Shown here: one piece after another, positions 8,827 through 17,892 of the stretch
How the letters are laid out: each line of letters opens with the position of its first letter
Position numbering within the stretch: position 1 is the first letter of the stretch
Assembly (NCBI GenBank): GCA_019117125.1
Contig: DXAL01000013.1
Location: 42,789-106,788 of the forward strand
DNA length: 64,000 nt
DNA from: Candidatus Mediterraneibacter merdipullorum
Lineage (GTDB): Bacteria; Bacillota; Clostridia; Lachnospirales; Lachnospiraceae
Reading direction: 5' to 3'
Notes under the pieces: generated by a model
What the model saw: only the letters and a program-made list of their open reading frames with translations
The model's database searches: none
What the model was told of the DNA's origin: nothing
Position numbers and translations under genes: made by a program

Positions 8827-8953
8827 GTTAAAACTCCTTTCAATATGTATGATTTTCTTCGCATATGACACAGACATCCCGCTGCCTGATGCGGCTGTTC
8901 TCATCTGTCCCATACTTTATTCATTTTCTCATAATTTACATTATTCGTCAATC

Positions 8954-9481
8954 TCATTTGCACAGAAAAACGGAAAGGGCGTCCCTGAGCATGGCGAGCG
9001 CTTCCTGCACGGTGGCAAGCCGGTTCTGCATCCGGTCCCCGGTAAACCTGCATTCCTTTACCACGGTCCGTCCGTTCAGATAACAGCCGATATACACAAG
9101 CCCCACCGGCTTCTCCTCTGTACCGCCTCCCGGACCTGCGATGCCCGTGGCGCTCAGCGCCGCGTCGGCTCCGGCGGCTTCTGCCGCTCCCCGGGCCATC
9201 TCCCGGGCGGTCTCTTCGCTGACCGCGCCGAAGGTTTCCAGCGTCCTGTGGGAGACGTGGACCAGCCGCTCTTTCGCCTCATTGGAATAGGTCACATATC
9301 CTTCGTCCAGCACATCGGACGCTCCCGCCACATTCACCAGTGTGCCTGCGATGAGCCCGCCGGTGCAGGACTCGGCTGTCGTCACTTTCAGATGCCCCGC
9401 TGCGAGCAGCGCCACCACTTCCTCCTCCAGGCTTCCTTTTCCCGTCTCATTTCCCATCTCTATTTTCCTCTCATTTCCCAT
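8954..9481 (-). CDS. CinA C-terminal domain protein (NMN amidohydrolase type)
   Basis: The product has 175 residues and equals the C-terminal domain of CinA/PncC, which deamidates nicotinamide mononucleotide in NAD recycling. The signature TTAESCTGGLIAGTL holds the catalytic Ser, and GYVTYSNEAK, SATGIAGPGGG and KPVGLVYIG are all present. The N-terminal MoaB-like half of full CinA is missing; standalone versions are common. The start at 9481 has a perfect GGAGG seven bases upstream, whereas the in-frame extension to 9589 would run through the end of pgsA. It follows pgsA with a 23-base gap, in the common rimO-pgsA-cinA order. Confidence 0.9.
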   Translation of the reverse strand: MGNERKIEMGNETGKGSLEEEVVALLAAGHLKVTTAESCTGGLIAGTLVNVAGASDVLDEGYVTYSNEAKERLVHVSHRTLETFGAVSEETAREMARGAAEAAGADAALSATGIAGPGGGTEEKPVGLVYIGCYLNGRTVVKECRFTGDRMQNRLATVQEALAMLRDALSVFLCK

Positions 9482-9504
9482 GGCAGAACCTCCGGATGCC
9501 GGCG

Positions 9505-10047
9505 TCACATCCCGCCGTGGGTGAGCACCTGACGGTTCTTCCACACGTAGTCGACCAGGGAGATGACGGTGAGCGCCAGAGCCACCCACACGAGAACCTG
9601 TCCCACCAGGTCGAACACTCCGCCGAAGTCCGCGATGAGCACGATGACCATCAGCATCTGGAATACGGTCTTGAATTTTCCCCAGTAGCTGGCAGCGATG
9701 ACGATGCCGCTGTCAGACGCCACCAGGCGGAATCCGCTGATGATGAACTCCCGGGCGATGATGACGATGACAACCACGGTGGAGAGCCTTCCCGAAGGAA
9801 TCAGACAGATCATGGCGGAGCAGACAAGGAGCTTGTCCGCCAGCGGGTCCATGAACTTCCCGAAATTTGTCACCAGGTTGTATTTCCGCGCGATCTTCCC
9901 GTCCAGCATGTCCGTCAGGCTCGCGATGATAAACAGGGCGAGCGCCACCCATTTATCCGCGTCGCCGAAGACATCTGCGAGCATGAAAAACACAAAAAAG
10001 GGGATCATGATAACTCGAAGTACCGTCAGTTTGTTTGGCAGATTCAT
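9505..10047 (-). CDS. pgsA: Phosphatidylglycerophosphate synthase
   Basis: The product has 180 residues, usual for PgsA. It transfers phosphatidate from CDP-diacylglycerol to glycerol 3-phosphate in the membrane, the committed step to phosphatidylglycerol. The CDP-alcohol phosphotransferase motif is intact: DMLDGKIARKY, then GKFMDPLADK with the two catalytic Asp residues. About four to five membrane helices are visible. The start overlaps the end of rimO by four bases (ATGA type), so translation is coupled. Confidence 0.95.
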   Translation of the reverse strand: MNLPNKLTVLRVIMIPFFVFFMLADVFGDADKWVALALFIIASLTDMLDGKIARKYNLVTNFGKFMDPLADKLLVCSAMICLIPSGRLSTVVVIVIIAREFIISGFRLVASDSGIVIAASYWGKFKTVFQMLMVIVLIADFGGVFDLVGQVLVWVALALTVISLVDYVWKNRQVLTHGGM

Positions 10048-11366
10048 ACTAATTCTCCTATCAAATCATATTCATAAGCTCCGGTCACCCTGACTTTCGC
10101 CAGGTCGCCGGACAGCAGTTCCTCGTCCGTGTTGATGAAGATGAGCCCGTCCACATTGGGCGCGTCCCGATAAGTCCTGCCCACGCAGGCATTCTCGTCC
10201 GCCACCCTGCCCTCGATCATCACCAGGACTTCCCTTCCGGTCATCTCCCGGGCATTGTCAAATGCGATCTCCTGCTGGAGTTCCATCAGATCCGCCCGGC
10301 GGCGTTCCTTTACCTCCTCCGGTATCTGGTCCGGCATGTCGGCTGCAGGCGTGCCCTCTTCCGGGGAATAGGGGAAGACGCCGAGCCGGTCGAACTCCAT
10401 CCGGTCCACGAACTCCATCAGCTCTTCGTGCTGCGCTTCCGTCTCTCCCGGGAACCCGGTGATGAGCGTGGTCCGAAGGCAGATATCCGGAATCTCTCTC
10501 CGGAGCTTTTCCACGATGTCCGTCAGCTCCCGCTTCGTTGTCCGGCGCCCCATCCTCCGGAGAATCCCGTCGCTGGCATGCTGGATGGGCAGGTCCAGAT
10601 AGTGGCATATCTTCGGCTCCTCCTTCATCACCTGGATGAGTTCATCCGTGATTTCCTCCGGATAGCAGTACAGGATGCGTATCCAGAAGAGCCCCGGGAT
10701 GCGGCACAGCTTTTTCAGCAGGATGTGGAGGGATTTCTCCCCGTACAAATCCTTTCCGTAAAGGGTCGTCTCCTGGGCGACGAGGATGAGTTCCTTCACC
10801 CCCTGCTCCGCCAGTTCCCGGGCTTCTTCCACCAGCCGTTCCATGGGCACGCTGCGGAAGTTCCCGCGAATCTTCGGGATGATGCAGTAGGTGCAGTGTT
10901 TGTCGCACCCCTCCGCAATCTTCAGGTAGGCGAAATGCCCGCCGGTCGTCACGAGCCGTTTCGTCTGCGTCTGCGGCAGCGCGTCCACATCGGACAGGAG
11001 GACGCCCGGTCTTCCGGCAAGCGCCGCGTCCACCGCGTCCAGTATCCGGTCGTAAGCCGTGGTCCCGAGCACCTCGTCCACTTCCGGTATCTCATCCAGG
11101 ATTTCCTGGCGGTACCTCTGGGCCAGGCATCCGGTGACGATGAGCGCCTTCGCACGCCCGTGTTTTTTCTGCTCCGCCATCTCCAGGATGTTCTGGATGC
11201 TCTCTTCCTTTGCATCGTGGATGAAGCAGCATGTATTGATGATGATGACGTCCGCCCGGGTCTCGTCGTCCGTCATCTCATATCCCCGGGATGCGAGGAT
11301 GCCGAGCATGACTTCTGTGTCCACCAGATTCTTGTCGCATCCCAGTGAGATAAACAGTATCTTCAT
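10044..11366 (-). CDS. rimO: Ribosomal protein S12 methylthiotransferase RimO
   Basis: The product has 440 residues. It begins with the MTTase N-terminal domain (FISLGCDKNLVDTEVM), followed by a radical SAM core with the Cys triad CDKHCTYC and a C-terminal TRAM domain. It adds a methylthio group to an Asp of ribosomal protein S12. The CDKN sequence near the start separates RimO from MiaB. The ATG at 11366 is chosen because GGAGGG lies nine bases upstream and the protein then has the family length; the open frame continues to 11489 but overlaps the terminator of the rpoZ operon. First gene of the rimO-pgsA-cinA set. Confidence 0.95.
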   Translation of the reverse strand: MKILFISLGCDKNLVDTEVMLGILASRGYEMTDDETRADVIIINTCCFIHDAKEESIQNILEMAEQKKHGRAKALIVTGCLAQRYRQEILDEIPEVDEVLGTTAYDRILDAVDAALAGRPGVLLSDVDALPQTQTKRLVTTGGHFAYLKIAEGCDKHCTYCIIPKIRGNFRSVPMERLVEEARELAEQGVKELILVAQETTLYGKDLYGEKSLHILLKKLCRIPGLFWIRILYCYPEEITDELIQVMKEEPKICHYLDLPIQHASDGILRRMGRRTTKRELTDIVEKLRREIPDICLRTTLITGFPGETEAQHEELMEFVDRMEFDRLGVFPYSPEEGTPAADMPDQIPEEVKERRRADLMELQQEIAFDNAREMTGREVLVMIEGRVADENACVGRTYRDAPNVDGLIFINTDEELLSGDLAKVRVTGAYEYDLIGELV

Positions 11367-11420
11367 ATACAATGTCCCTCCGGTCTTTCTCGTTCTGCCG
11401 GCGCCTGCCGGCGCAGTCAT

Positions 11421-11452
11421 GAAAAAGGCAGATACCTCATGTGCATCTGCCT
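11421..11452 (-). terminator. Terminator after rpoZ
   Basis: AGGCAGAT pairs with ATCTGCCT across an 11-base loop, followed on the minus strand by TTTTTC. It starts nine bases after the rpoZ stop and ends the yicC-gmk-rpoZ transcript. Confidence 0.8.
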
Positions 11453-11460
11453 GTCTGCTC

Positions 11461-11709
11461 TTATTCCTCTTCCTCTGCACTCTCGGCAAGGATTTTCAGT
11501 TTTCCCTGGTTCAGCTCGTCGATTGCCACGGAGAGCGGTTTCTCCCCGCCCTTTACATTCACGAGGGGAAGGTCTCCCGCGATGAGCTGTCTCGCTCTCT
11601 TGGAGGTCGCCATCACGATGGAATAGCGGCTGTTCACGACCTTTGTGTCGCCCTCCTCCACGTCTTTGTTCACGATTTTCATCAGGTCTGTATAAGATGG
11701 ATGCAGCAT
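11461..11709 (-). CDS. rpoZ: RNA polymerase omega subunit
   Basis: The product has 82 residues and ends in a run of Glu (SAEEEE). The core MATSKRARQLIAG matches the conserved omega helix that clamps the beta-prime subunit. KPLSVAIDELNQGKL follows as usual. It comes after gmk with a gap of 61 bases and precedes a terminator, the standard yicC-gmk-rpoZ order of Firmicutes. Confidence 0.95.
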   Translation of the reverse strand: MLHPSYTDLMKIVNKDVEEGDTKVVNSRYSIVMATSKRARQLIAGDLPLVNVKGGEKPLSVAIDELNQGKLKILAESAEEEE

Positions 11710-11770
11710 AGTATCATTTTCTCCTTTCCTTTATCCGCCGGGCTGATCCCCGCGGTCTTCCCGGCATCTG

Positions 11771-12403
11771 TCACCGGCGTTTCATCTCTTCAAGTCCCTC
11801 TTTTATTTCTTTCATGAATTCACGGTTGCGGGAACTCCTGCGGTGTTCTCCCCGGATGATGGAATGCATCTCTTCCACACATGCTTCCAGGTCGTCGTTG
11901 ACGATGAGATAATCATACTCCTCCATCCCTTCCGCCTCCTCGCAGGCGCGTTCCATACGGGATTCTATCACGTCCATCGTCTCTGTGCCCCTGCCGACCA
12001 GACGGCTTTTGAGCTCGGAGGCGCTGGGCGGCGTGACAAAGAGGAGCAGGCTGTCCGGGAACATCTTCTTTACATTCCGCGCCCCCTGTATCTCAATCTC
12101 CAGGATGACGTCCTTTCCCTCATCCAGCTTCCGCTGTACGTACCCGCGCGGTGTACCGTAGTAATTTTCCACGTACTTAGCATACTCTATCAGTTCGCCT
12201 TTGGCAATCATTTTTTCAAATTCATCTTTTGACAGGAAGAAATACTCCCGTCCGTCTTCCTCCCCTTCCCGGGGTCTGCGCGTCGTCGCCGAGACGGAAA
12301 GGGCGTACGTCTGGGGGTACCGCCCCAGCAGTTCCTTCATCAGCGTGCCTTTTCCCGCGCCGGAAAACCCGGACACAACGACCAGTATCCCTTTTTCGCT
12401 CAT
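11771..12403 (-). CDS. gmk: Guanylate kinase
   Basis: The product has 210 residues, the usual length. It phosphorylates GMP to GDP with ATP. The P-loop GFSGAGKGTLMKELL (about residues 12-26) and the GMP-binding stretch SVSATTRRPREGEEDGREYFF are intact, as is the lid region (RVSRRG-like block VGRGTETMDVIESRM). It follows yicC after 14 bases and precedes rpoZ. The small remA (DUF370) gene that often sits between yicC and gmk is not present here. Confidence 0.96.
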   Translation of the reverse strand: MSEKGILVVVSGFSGAGKGTLMKELLGRYPQTYALSVSATTRRPREGEEDGREYFFLSKDEFEKMIAKGELIEYAKYVENYYGTPRGYVQRKLDEGKDVILEIEIQGARNVKKMFPDSLLLFVTPPSASELKSRLVGRGTETMDVIESRMERACEEAEGMEEYDYLIVNDDLEACVEEMHSIIRGEHRRSSRNREFMKEIKEGLEEMKRR

Positions 12404-12417
12404 GTTCCTCCCCCTCT

Positions 12418-13296
12418 TTACTCAATATTCTGTATCTGTTCCCTGATTTTCTCAATCTCTGTCTTCAGGCTGATGGCATAGTCGGAGACTTCGATGTCGT
12501 TTGCCTTGGACAGGATGGTGTTTGCCTCCCGGTTCATCTCCTGCGCGATGAAATCCAGCTTCCGCCCGATCTCATCCTCCTCGTCCAGGGTGCTTTTCAT
12601 GTGCGCGATATGGCTCTTGAGCCTTACCACTTCTTCATCGGTGCATATCTTATCTGCAAAGAGAATGACTTCCGCCGCGATGCGGCTCTCCTCAATCTGG
12701 GTGTCTGCAAGCAGCTCGTTCATCTTCTCTTCCAGTCTGGCGCGGTACTCAGCCACAATCTGGGGAGACCGTTCTTCAATGCATGCCAGACGGCTGCTCA
12801 GGATGCTGAGCTTTGCAAGGATGTCCCGCTTTAAGTTCTCTCCCTCGGTCTGCCTCGTCTGCACGAACTGTCCAAAAGCTCCGGTGAGCGCCTCCTTCAG
12901 TCCGTTCCACAGCTCTTCCTCGTCCTCGCTCTGCTCTTCCATCGTAAAGACTTCCGGATACCGGGACAGTGTGGATACGTTCACGTCATTCTTCAGACCG
13001 AACTCCTCTTCCATCTGTCTTAAGTACTTCAGATACTCCGCGGCAAGGGATGCGTTGTACTTCACTGCCACCTGCGCCTGGGAGAGGTCTTCATATGTGA
13101 TGAAGATATCAACCTTTCCCCTGTTTGCATAGGATTTCAGCAGGGTCCGTATCGCCGTCTCGAAAAAATTCAGCTTCTTCGGCATCCGGATGTTCACATC
13201 CAGGTACCGGTGGTTCACGCTCTTTAATTCCACCGTAAACTTCCTGGAATCCCTCTGGATTTCACACCGTCCGAAACCGGTCATGCTCTTTATCAT
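12418..13296 (-). CDS. yicC: YicC family endoribonuclease-like protein
   Basis: The product has 292 residues and begins MIKSMTGFGRCE, the hallmark of the YicC family. The C-terminal DUF1732 part contains GRKLDFIAQEMNREANTILSKAND, also a hallmark. E. coli YicC has been shown to be an endoribonuclease that can act on small RNA; whether that holds in Firmicutes is inferred. The gene is first in an operon with gmk and rpoZ and has a strong promoter at 13361-13389. Confidence 0.93.
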   Translation of the reverse strand: MIKSMTGFGRCEIQRDSRKFTVELKSVNHRYLDVNIRMPKKLNFFETAIRTLLKSYANRGKVDIFITYEDLSQAQVAVKYNASLAAEYLKYLRQMEEEFGLKNDVNVSTLSRYPEVFTMEEQSEDEEELWNGLKEALTGAFGQFVQTRQTEGENLKRDILAKLSILSSRLACIEERSPQIVAEYRARLEEKMNELLADTQIEESRIAAEVILFADKICTDEEVVRLKSHIAHMKSTLDEEDEIGRKLDFIAQEMNREANTILSKANDIEVSDYAISLKTEIEKIREQIQNIE

Positions 13297-13360
13297 CTTG
13301 CATCATCCTCTGTTCTTATTTGCTCTGCCCGCCGTGCGCGGACTTTGACGCTATTTCTAC

Positions 13361-13389
13361 ATTATAGCGTTCACAAAAGGATAGGTCAA
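13361..13389 (-). promoter_or_regulatory. Sigma-A promoter of yicC-gmk-rpoZ
   Basis: Minus-strand boxes TTGACC (13384-13389) and TATAAT (13361-13366) are separated by exactly 17 bases. It diverges from the rqcH promoter region. Confidence 0.8.
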
Positions 13390-13404
13390 CACTTAATCCG
13401 CCTC

Positions 13405-13433
13405 TTCCGTGCACTGCAAAAATGTGCTATACT
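13405..13433 (+). promoter_or_regulatory. Possible promoter of rqcH
   Basis: TATACT at 13428-13433 is a good -10 box. The best -35 at 17 bases is TTCCGT, which is weak. The leader of about 120 bases contains a short GC-rich hairpin (CATCCGC pairing with GCGGATG). Confidence 0.4.
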
Positions 13434-13557
13434 CTCTCTTAGTCCCGCCTCCCGGAAATAGAGCCCCAGGGCTTCCAATCACAGAGGCGGAACGCGGGAA
13501 CGCATCCGCTCCTGCGCGGATGAGCACGGAAAGCGGAAAGAGGAAAGGAGGAGACCC

Positions 13558-15303
13558 ATGGCTTTTGACGGAATTGTCGTTGCAGGTCTGGTCCACGAAC
13601 TGAAACAGGAACTGACAGGAGGACGCATCGCAAAGATTGCCCAGCCCGAATCGGACGAGCTTTTGCTCACAGTCAAAACCGGAACCGGGCAGAAGCGTCT
13701 GCTCATCAGCGCGGACGCATCCCTTCCCCTGGTCTACCTGACTGATAAAAACAAACCGGCGCCCATGACGGCACCGAATTTCTGCATGCTCCTGCGCAAG
13801 CACATCGGCGGAGGGCGCATCGTCGATATCGCACAGCCGAAGCTGGAGCGCATCATCCATTTCACCATCGAGCACCTGGACGAGATGGGCGATCTGTGCC
13901 GGAAGGAACTCATCGCAGAGATTATGGGAAAACACAGCAACATCATCTTCTGCACCGAAGATGGAAAAATCATCGACAGCATCAAGCATGTGCCGGCGCA
14001 GATGAGCTCTGTGCGGGAAGTCCTGCCCGGACGGGACTATTTCATCCCGGATACCATGCACAAGGCGGACCCGCTGACCGTGGAGAGCGGCGGCTTCTGC
14101 AGGCTCCTGGAAGAAAAGCCGGTGCCCCTGTCCAAAGCGCTGTACACAAGCTTCACCGGCATCAGCCCGGTTACGGCGGAAGAAATCTGTTCCCTGGCAG
14201 GACTTGACTCTTCCGTGCCCGCAAAGGAATATTCCCCGGACATCCTGCTCCATCTGTACAACCAGTTTTCCATCTATCTCTCTGCGGTAAAGGAGGGGCG
14301 CTTCTGCCCTGCCATCTACTACAGAGGCAGGGGGCCGGAAGAGTTTTCCGCCCTTCCCCTCTCCCATCTGGCGGACTGCGAGTGCCGGGAATATCCGACC
14401 CTTTCCGCTGTCCTTTCCACCTTCTATGCCGCCCGCAGCCAGCTCACCCGCATCCGGCAGAAATCCGCGGACCTGCGGCACATCGTCCAGACCGCGCTGG
14501 AGCGCAGCCGGAAGAAATACGACCTGCAGCTGCGGCAGCTGAAAGATACGGAAGACCGGGAAAAGTACCGGATATACGGAGAGCTCATCCACATTTACGG
14601 ATACCATGTGGCAGAGGGCGCAAAGACGCTGGAAGCGCCGGACTATCATACCGGTGAAATGATATCCATCCCTCTGGATGCGACGATGAGCCCCCAGGAA
14701 AACGCACAGCGTTATTTCGCCAGATACAACAAGCAGAAACGGACCTTTGAGGCGCTGACCGGTCTGACCCGGGAGACAAAGGAAGACATCGACTACCTGG
14801 AATCCGTGCAGACCGCCCTGGATATCGCCCTCACGGAGGAGGACCTTTCCCAGATACGGGACGAGCTTGCCGGCGCAGGCTATATCCGCCGCAGGACTGC
14901 GAAAAAAAAGGCGAAGATAAAGAACGAGCCGCTCCACTATCTCTCCTCGGACGGCTATCACATCTACGTGGGAAAGAACAACCTGCAGAACGATGAGCTC
15001 ACCTTCCACTTCGCCTCCGGGAACGACTGGTGGTTCCACGCCAAACAGGCGCCCGGCTCCCACGTCATCGTTAAGAGCGGCGGGGACGAGCTTCCGGACC
15101 GGACCTTCGAGGAAGCCGGACGGCTCGCAGCCTACTACTCCAGCATGCGGGGCAGCGACAAAGTCGAGATTGACTATGTGGAGAAAAAGCATGTGAAAAA
15201 GCCCGGCGGGGCAAAACCGGGCTTTGTCATCTATTATACGAATTACTCTCTGGTGATAGACAGCGATATCAGCGGGATTCCGATGGTCTCATCCGGAAAC
15301 TGA
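13558..15303 (+). CDS. rqcH: RqcH-type ribosome quality control protein (NFACT family)
   Basis: The product has 581 residues. It matches bacterial RqcH (also called FbpA or fibronectin-binding A): an NFACT-N domain at the start (MAFDGIVVAGLVHEL), helix-hairpin and coiled-coil regions in the middle (about 290-430) and a C-terminal NFACT-R domain (YHIYVGKNNLQND, DWWFHAKQAPGSHVI). RqcH binds stalled 50S subunits and recruits tRNA-Ala to add poly-Ala tails that mark the chain for decay. The usual Asp-Arg pair near residue 97 looks like Glu-Arg here (KLERIIHF). A GGAGGAG ribosome site precedes the ATG. It is the only plus-strand gene of the region. A long antisense frame covers it but is a shadow. 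Confidence 0.93.
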   Translation: MAFDGIVVAGLVHELKQELTGGRIAKIAQPESDELLLTVKTGTGQKRLLISADASLPLVYLTDKNKPAPMTAPNFCMLLRKHIGGGRIVDIAQPKLERIIHFTIEHLDEMGDLCRKELIAEIMGKHSNIIFCTEDGKIIDSIKHVPAQMSSVREVLPGRDYFIPDTMHKADPLTVESGGFCRLLEEKPVPLSKALYTSFTGISPVTAEEICSLAGLDSSVPAKEYSPDILLHLYNQFSIYLSAVKEGRFCPAIYYRGRGPEEFSALPLSHLADCECREYPTLSAVLSTFYAARSQLTRIRQKSADLRHIVQTALERSRKKYDLQLRQLKDTEDREKYRIYGELIHIYGYHVAEGAKTLEAPDYHTGEMISIPLDATMSPQENAQRYFARYNKQKRTFEALTGLTRETKEDIDYLESVQTALDIALTEEDLSQIRDELAGAGYIRRRTAKKKAKIKNEPLHYLSSDGYHIYVGKNNLQNDELTFHFASGNDWWFHAKQAPGSHVIVKSGGDELPDRTFEEAGRLAAYYSSMRGSDKVEIDYVEKKHVKKPGGAKPGFVIYYTNYSLVIDSDISGIPMVSSGN

Positions 15304-15323
15304 TCTGTCCTGCAAATCCGGGA

Positions 15324-16619
15324 TTACGCTTCCTTTCCAAGCAGATAATCCACGAACTGCTGGGCGGTCCTTCCGGAGAGCCCGCCGTGGGAAAGCTCCC
15401 ACTTGTTCGCCTCCAGGAGGAGTTCTTCCTCCGGCATGTCCACGCCGCCGCGCTGCGCCAGCACCCGCACGATTTCCTGGAATTCCTTCTTGTCCGGGGA
15501 ACCGAAGTAGATGGTCACGCCGAAGCGGGCCACCAGGGAGAGCTTTTCCTGCACCGTGTCGTTTGTGTGGAGCTCCTCATCCCGGTCCGCCTTGTCCTTA
15601 AAAGTCTCCCGTATCAGGTGCCTGCGGTTGGAGGTGGCGTAGATGAGCACGTTCTCAGGTCTGCGCTCCAGACCTCCCTCAATCACTGCTTTCAGGTATT
15701 TATACTCAATCTCAAACTCTTCAAAAGACAGGTCATCCATGTAGATGATGAACTTGTAATTGCGGTTCTTGACCTGGGCGATGACATCGTTCAGGTCTTT
15801 AAACTGATGCTTGTACACTTCAATCATGCGCAGTCCCTGGTCGTAATACTGGTTCAGGATTGCTTTGATAGATGAGGATTTTCCGGTCCCCGCGTCGCCG
15901 AAGAGCAGGCAGTTGTTGGCTCTCCTTCCCTTTACGAACGCCTCGGTATTGTCGATGAGCTTCTTCTTGGCAATCTCATAGCCCACCAGATCGTCCAGAT
16001 GGACGTGGGCGATGTTGGTAATGGGCATGATGCGCATATCCGCCCCTTCCGGGTGTTCGATGCGGAACGCCTTGTGAAGTCCCAGTTTCCCGACGCCGAA
16101 CTCCTGATAAAACTGGGTCATCTTCTCCTTAAAGTCCTCCGCGCCCGATGCGGCGCCCAGCGCCTTTGCCAGCGTACAGATGCGGTCCCTCACCCGGCGG
16201 TTGAAGACTTTCCCTGCGGGGCTTGCGTTCCGGTAATCCATGAGCACCTGGATGCACCCTGCGCCAAGGTGCTCCTCCATCGCACGGAACTCATAGTCAA
16301 AGAGCTCCTTGAAGATGCCGAAGTCGTGGAGCGCCACCTCGTTGATGCTCCCCTCAACGGCGCCTACAATCTCGCAGGATGTGCTGTAGGCATTTTCATC
16401 ATTGACAAGGAGGAACGTCAGGTAAGTGTGCCAGAGGTTCCCCTCAAAGCCATGGCTCACCGAGAGTTCCAGCAGCGCATTTACGCACTCAAAGAGCAGG
16501 CTTCTTAAATCCTCCCGGTTATAGAAGTCATTGTCATGGTTTTCCATCAGGAACGTCATGTCTCTTAAGATATCCCCGTGGTCCATGTTTTTGTAAAGCA
16601 TCAGTTCATTGGTACGCAT
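15324..16619 (-). CDS. DUF815-type AAA ATPase
   Basis: The product has 431 residues. A helical N-terminal part is followed by an AAA ATPase core with Walker A GDAGTGKSSSIKAIL, Walker B FIIYMDDLSFE and the sensor stretch LIYATSNRRHLI. This is the pattern of the DUF815 family, whose members are widespread in bacteria but poorly studied. The ATG overlaps the pheA stop by one base (TGATG) and has a GGGAGGGGGAG site, so the pair is coupled. The open frame extends upstream within pheA but has no better start. No partner that explains the ATPase is nearby. Confidence 0.88.
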   Translation of the reverse strand: MRTNELMLYKNMDHGDILRDMTFLMENHDNDFYNREDLRSLLFECVNALLELSVSHGFEGNLWHTYLTFLLVNDENAYSTSCEIVGAVEGSINEVALHDFGIFKELFDYEFRAMEEHLGAGCIQVLMDYRNASPAGKVFNRRVRDRICTLAKALGAASGAEDFKEKMTQFYQEFGVGKLGLHKAFRIEHPEGADMRIMPITNIAHVHLDDLVGYEIAKKKLIDNTEAFVKGRRANNCLLFGDAGTGKSSSIKAILNQYYDQGLRMIEVYKHQFKDLNDVIAQVKNRNYKFIIYMDDLSFEEFEIEYKYLKAVIEGGLERRPENVLIYATSNRRHLIRETFKDKADRDEELHTNDTVQEKLSLVARFGVTIYFGSPDKKEFQEIVRVLAQRGGVDMPEEELLLEANKWELSHGGLSGRTAQQFVDYLLGKEA

Positions 16620-17764
16620 CAGTTCTCCCCCTCCCGGTAATTTCCAAGTATCTTCAGGTTCTGCGCTTCTTCCCGGAGCCCCCGGATGGCGTTTTTTACG
16701 GCGGGCTGCTCCAGATTCCCCTCGAAATCCACGAAAAAGCAGTATTCCCACGGTCTTCCCGTAATCGGTCTGGACTCGATTTTTGTCATGTTCAGGTCGT
16801 TGTAGATAAAATGGGACAGGATGCCGTAGAGCGAACCGCTCCGGTGGGGCAGCTCGAACCGGATGCTGATTTTCGTCGCATCTTTTAAGAAGACTTTCTG
16901 GTTCGTCACGACAATAAAACGGGTGGAATTATCCTCGTCATCGTTGATGCCGTCCACAAGGACGTCCAGCCCGTGGACGGAAGCGGCGTAGGCGCTGCAC
17001 ACAGCCGCCTGGGAGATGTCTTTGTCCTCCACAACCTTCTCTGCCGCCACAGCCGTGTTCGCCACACTGATGCGCTCCCAGTCCGGATGCATGTCCAGGA
17101 ACCGGCTTGTCTGCATCAGCGCTTCTGTCTTGGAATAGACCCGGCTGATATCCGAAAGCCGGCATCCCGCCAGGGCGGACAGGGTATGTACCACAGGCAG
17201 TATGGTCTCTGCCACGATGTAGTTCTCAAATTCATCCAGCAGGTCGTACACCTCGATTACCGCGCCTGCCGTGGAATTTTCGATGGGGAGCACCGCGTAG
17301 TCCGCCGTCCCCTCCTCGATGGCTTCCATCGCTTCCCGGAACGTCCCCACGTGGAAGCTGTTCACGTCTTTCCCGAAGAACTGGCGCATGGCCGCCTGGC
17401 TGTAGGCGCCTTCCGTCCCCTGGAACACGACGCGCGCGCTTTCCGTCTCCAGGCTGTCAATGGGAATGAACGGGAGCCGTCCGAGGGCGCCCGCCTCGGC
17501 GAGCATCCGGTACTGGAGCTTCCTGCTCATGGACATGAGCTGCTGGTACACTTCCTGTATCCCTTTCTTATTGAAGTCGCCCGATACTTTCGACGCCACA
17601 TCCTTCAGCTTCTCCGCTTCCCTCTGCCGGTCGAACACCTTCCGCCCGGCTTCGATCTTATATTTCCCCACTTCAGCGCAGACCGCCATGCGCTCCTCAT
17701 AGAGCGCCGCTATCTGAGCGTCGATATCATCCAGTCTTTCCCTGAGTCCGTCCAGTCGTCCCAT
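16619..17764 (-). CDS. pheA: Bifunctional chorismate mutase / prephenate dehydratase
   Basis: The product has 381 residues. An AroQ-type chorismate mutase (about 1-90; LDDIDAQIAALYEERM) is joined to prephenate dehydratase (about 108-290; FQGTEGAYSQAA, then IENSTAGAV with the catalytic Thr) and an ACT domain (about 300-375) with the Phe-binding ESRP motif. It converts chorismate to phenylpyruvate and is expected to be feedback-inhibited by phenylalanine. A -10 box TATACT lies at 17800-17805, next to a TTTCTC-GAGAAA inverted repeat. The DAHP synthase gene of the same pathway lies 2 kb away. Confidence 0.95.
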   Translation of the reverse strand: MGRLDGLRERLDDIDAQIAALYEERMAVCAEVGKYKIEAGRKVFDRQREAEKLKDVASKVSGDFNKKGIQEVYQQLMSMSRKLQYRMLAEAGALGRLPFIPIDSLETESARVVFQGTEGAYSQAAMRQFFGKDVNSFHVGTFREAMEAIEEGTADYAVLPIENSTAGAVIEVYDLLDEFENYIVAETILPVVHTLSALAGCRLSDISRVYSKTEALMQTSRFLDMHPDWERISVANTAVAAEKVVEDKDISQAAVCSAYAASVHGLDVLVDGINDDEDNSTRFIVVTNQKVFLKDATKISIRFELPHRSGSLYGILSHFIYNDLNMTKIESRPITGRPWEYCFFVDFEGNLEQPAVKNAIRGLREEAQNLKILGNYREGEN

Positions 17765-17836
17765 CTCCTGCTGCTCCTTTCGATTTCATACATTCAATCA
17801 GTATAGTACATTTCTCAGAGAAAATCTACTTTTGAG

Positions 17837-17865
17837 TTGAAAAAGGGACGGTTTTATTATATGAT
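17837..17865 (+). promoter_or_regulatory. Sigma-A promoter of the pyrBI operon
   Basis: TTGAAA (17837-17842) and TATGAT (17860-17865) are separated by 17 bases. A second set, TTGAGT and TATTAT, overlaps it five bases upstream with the same spacing. Transcription would start near 17872, about 20 bases before the leader ORF and about 255 bases before pyrB. Confidence 0.75.
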
Positions 17866-17892
17866 TATGTGGAGAATTCAGGAGGTACACCC

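Noticed and set aside
12403..12418. remA (DUF370) expected between yicC and gmk
   Set aside because: Only 14 bases separate the two genes, so it is not here.
13440..13557. Possible riboswitch in the rqcH leader
   Set aside because: Only a simple GC hairpin is seen; no known aptamer core.
13393..15192. 599-codon open frame antisense to rqcH
   Set aside because: rqcH on the other strand has all family motifs; the antisense product shows no domain, has low-complexity composition and no ribosome site.
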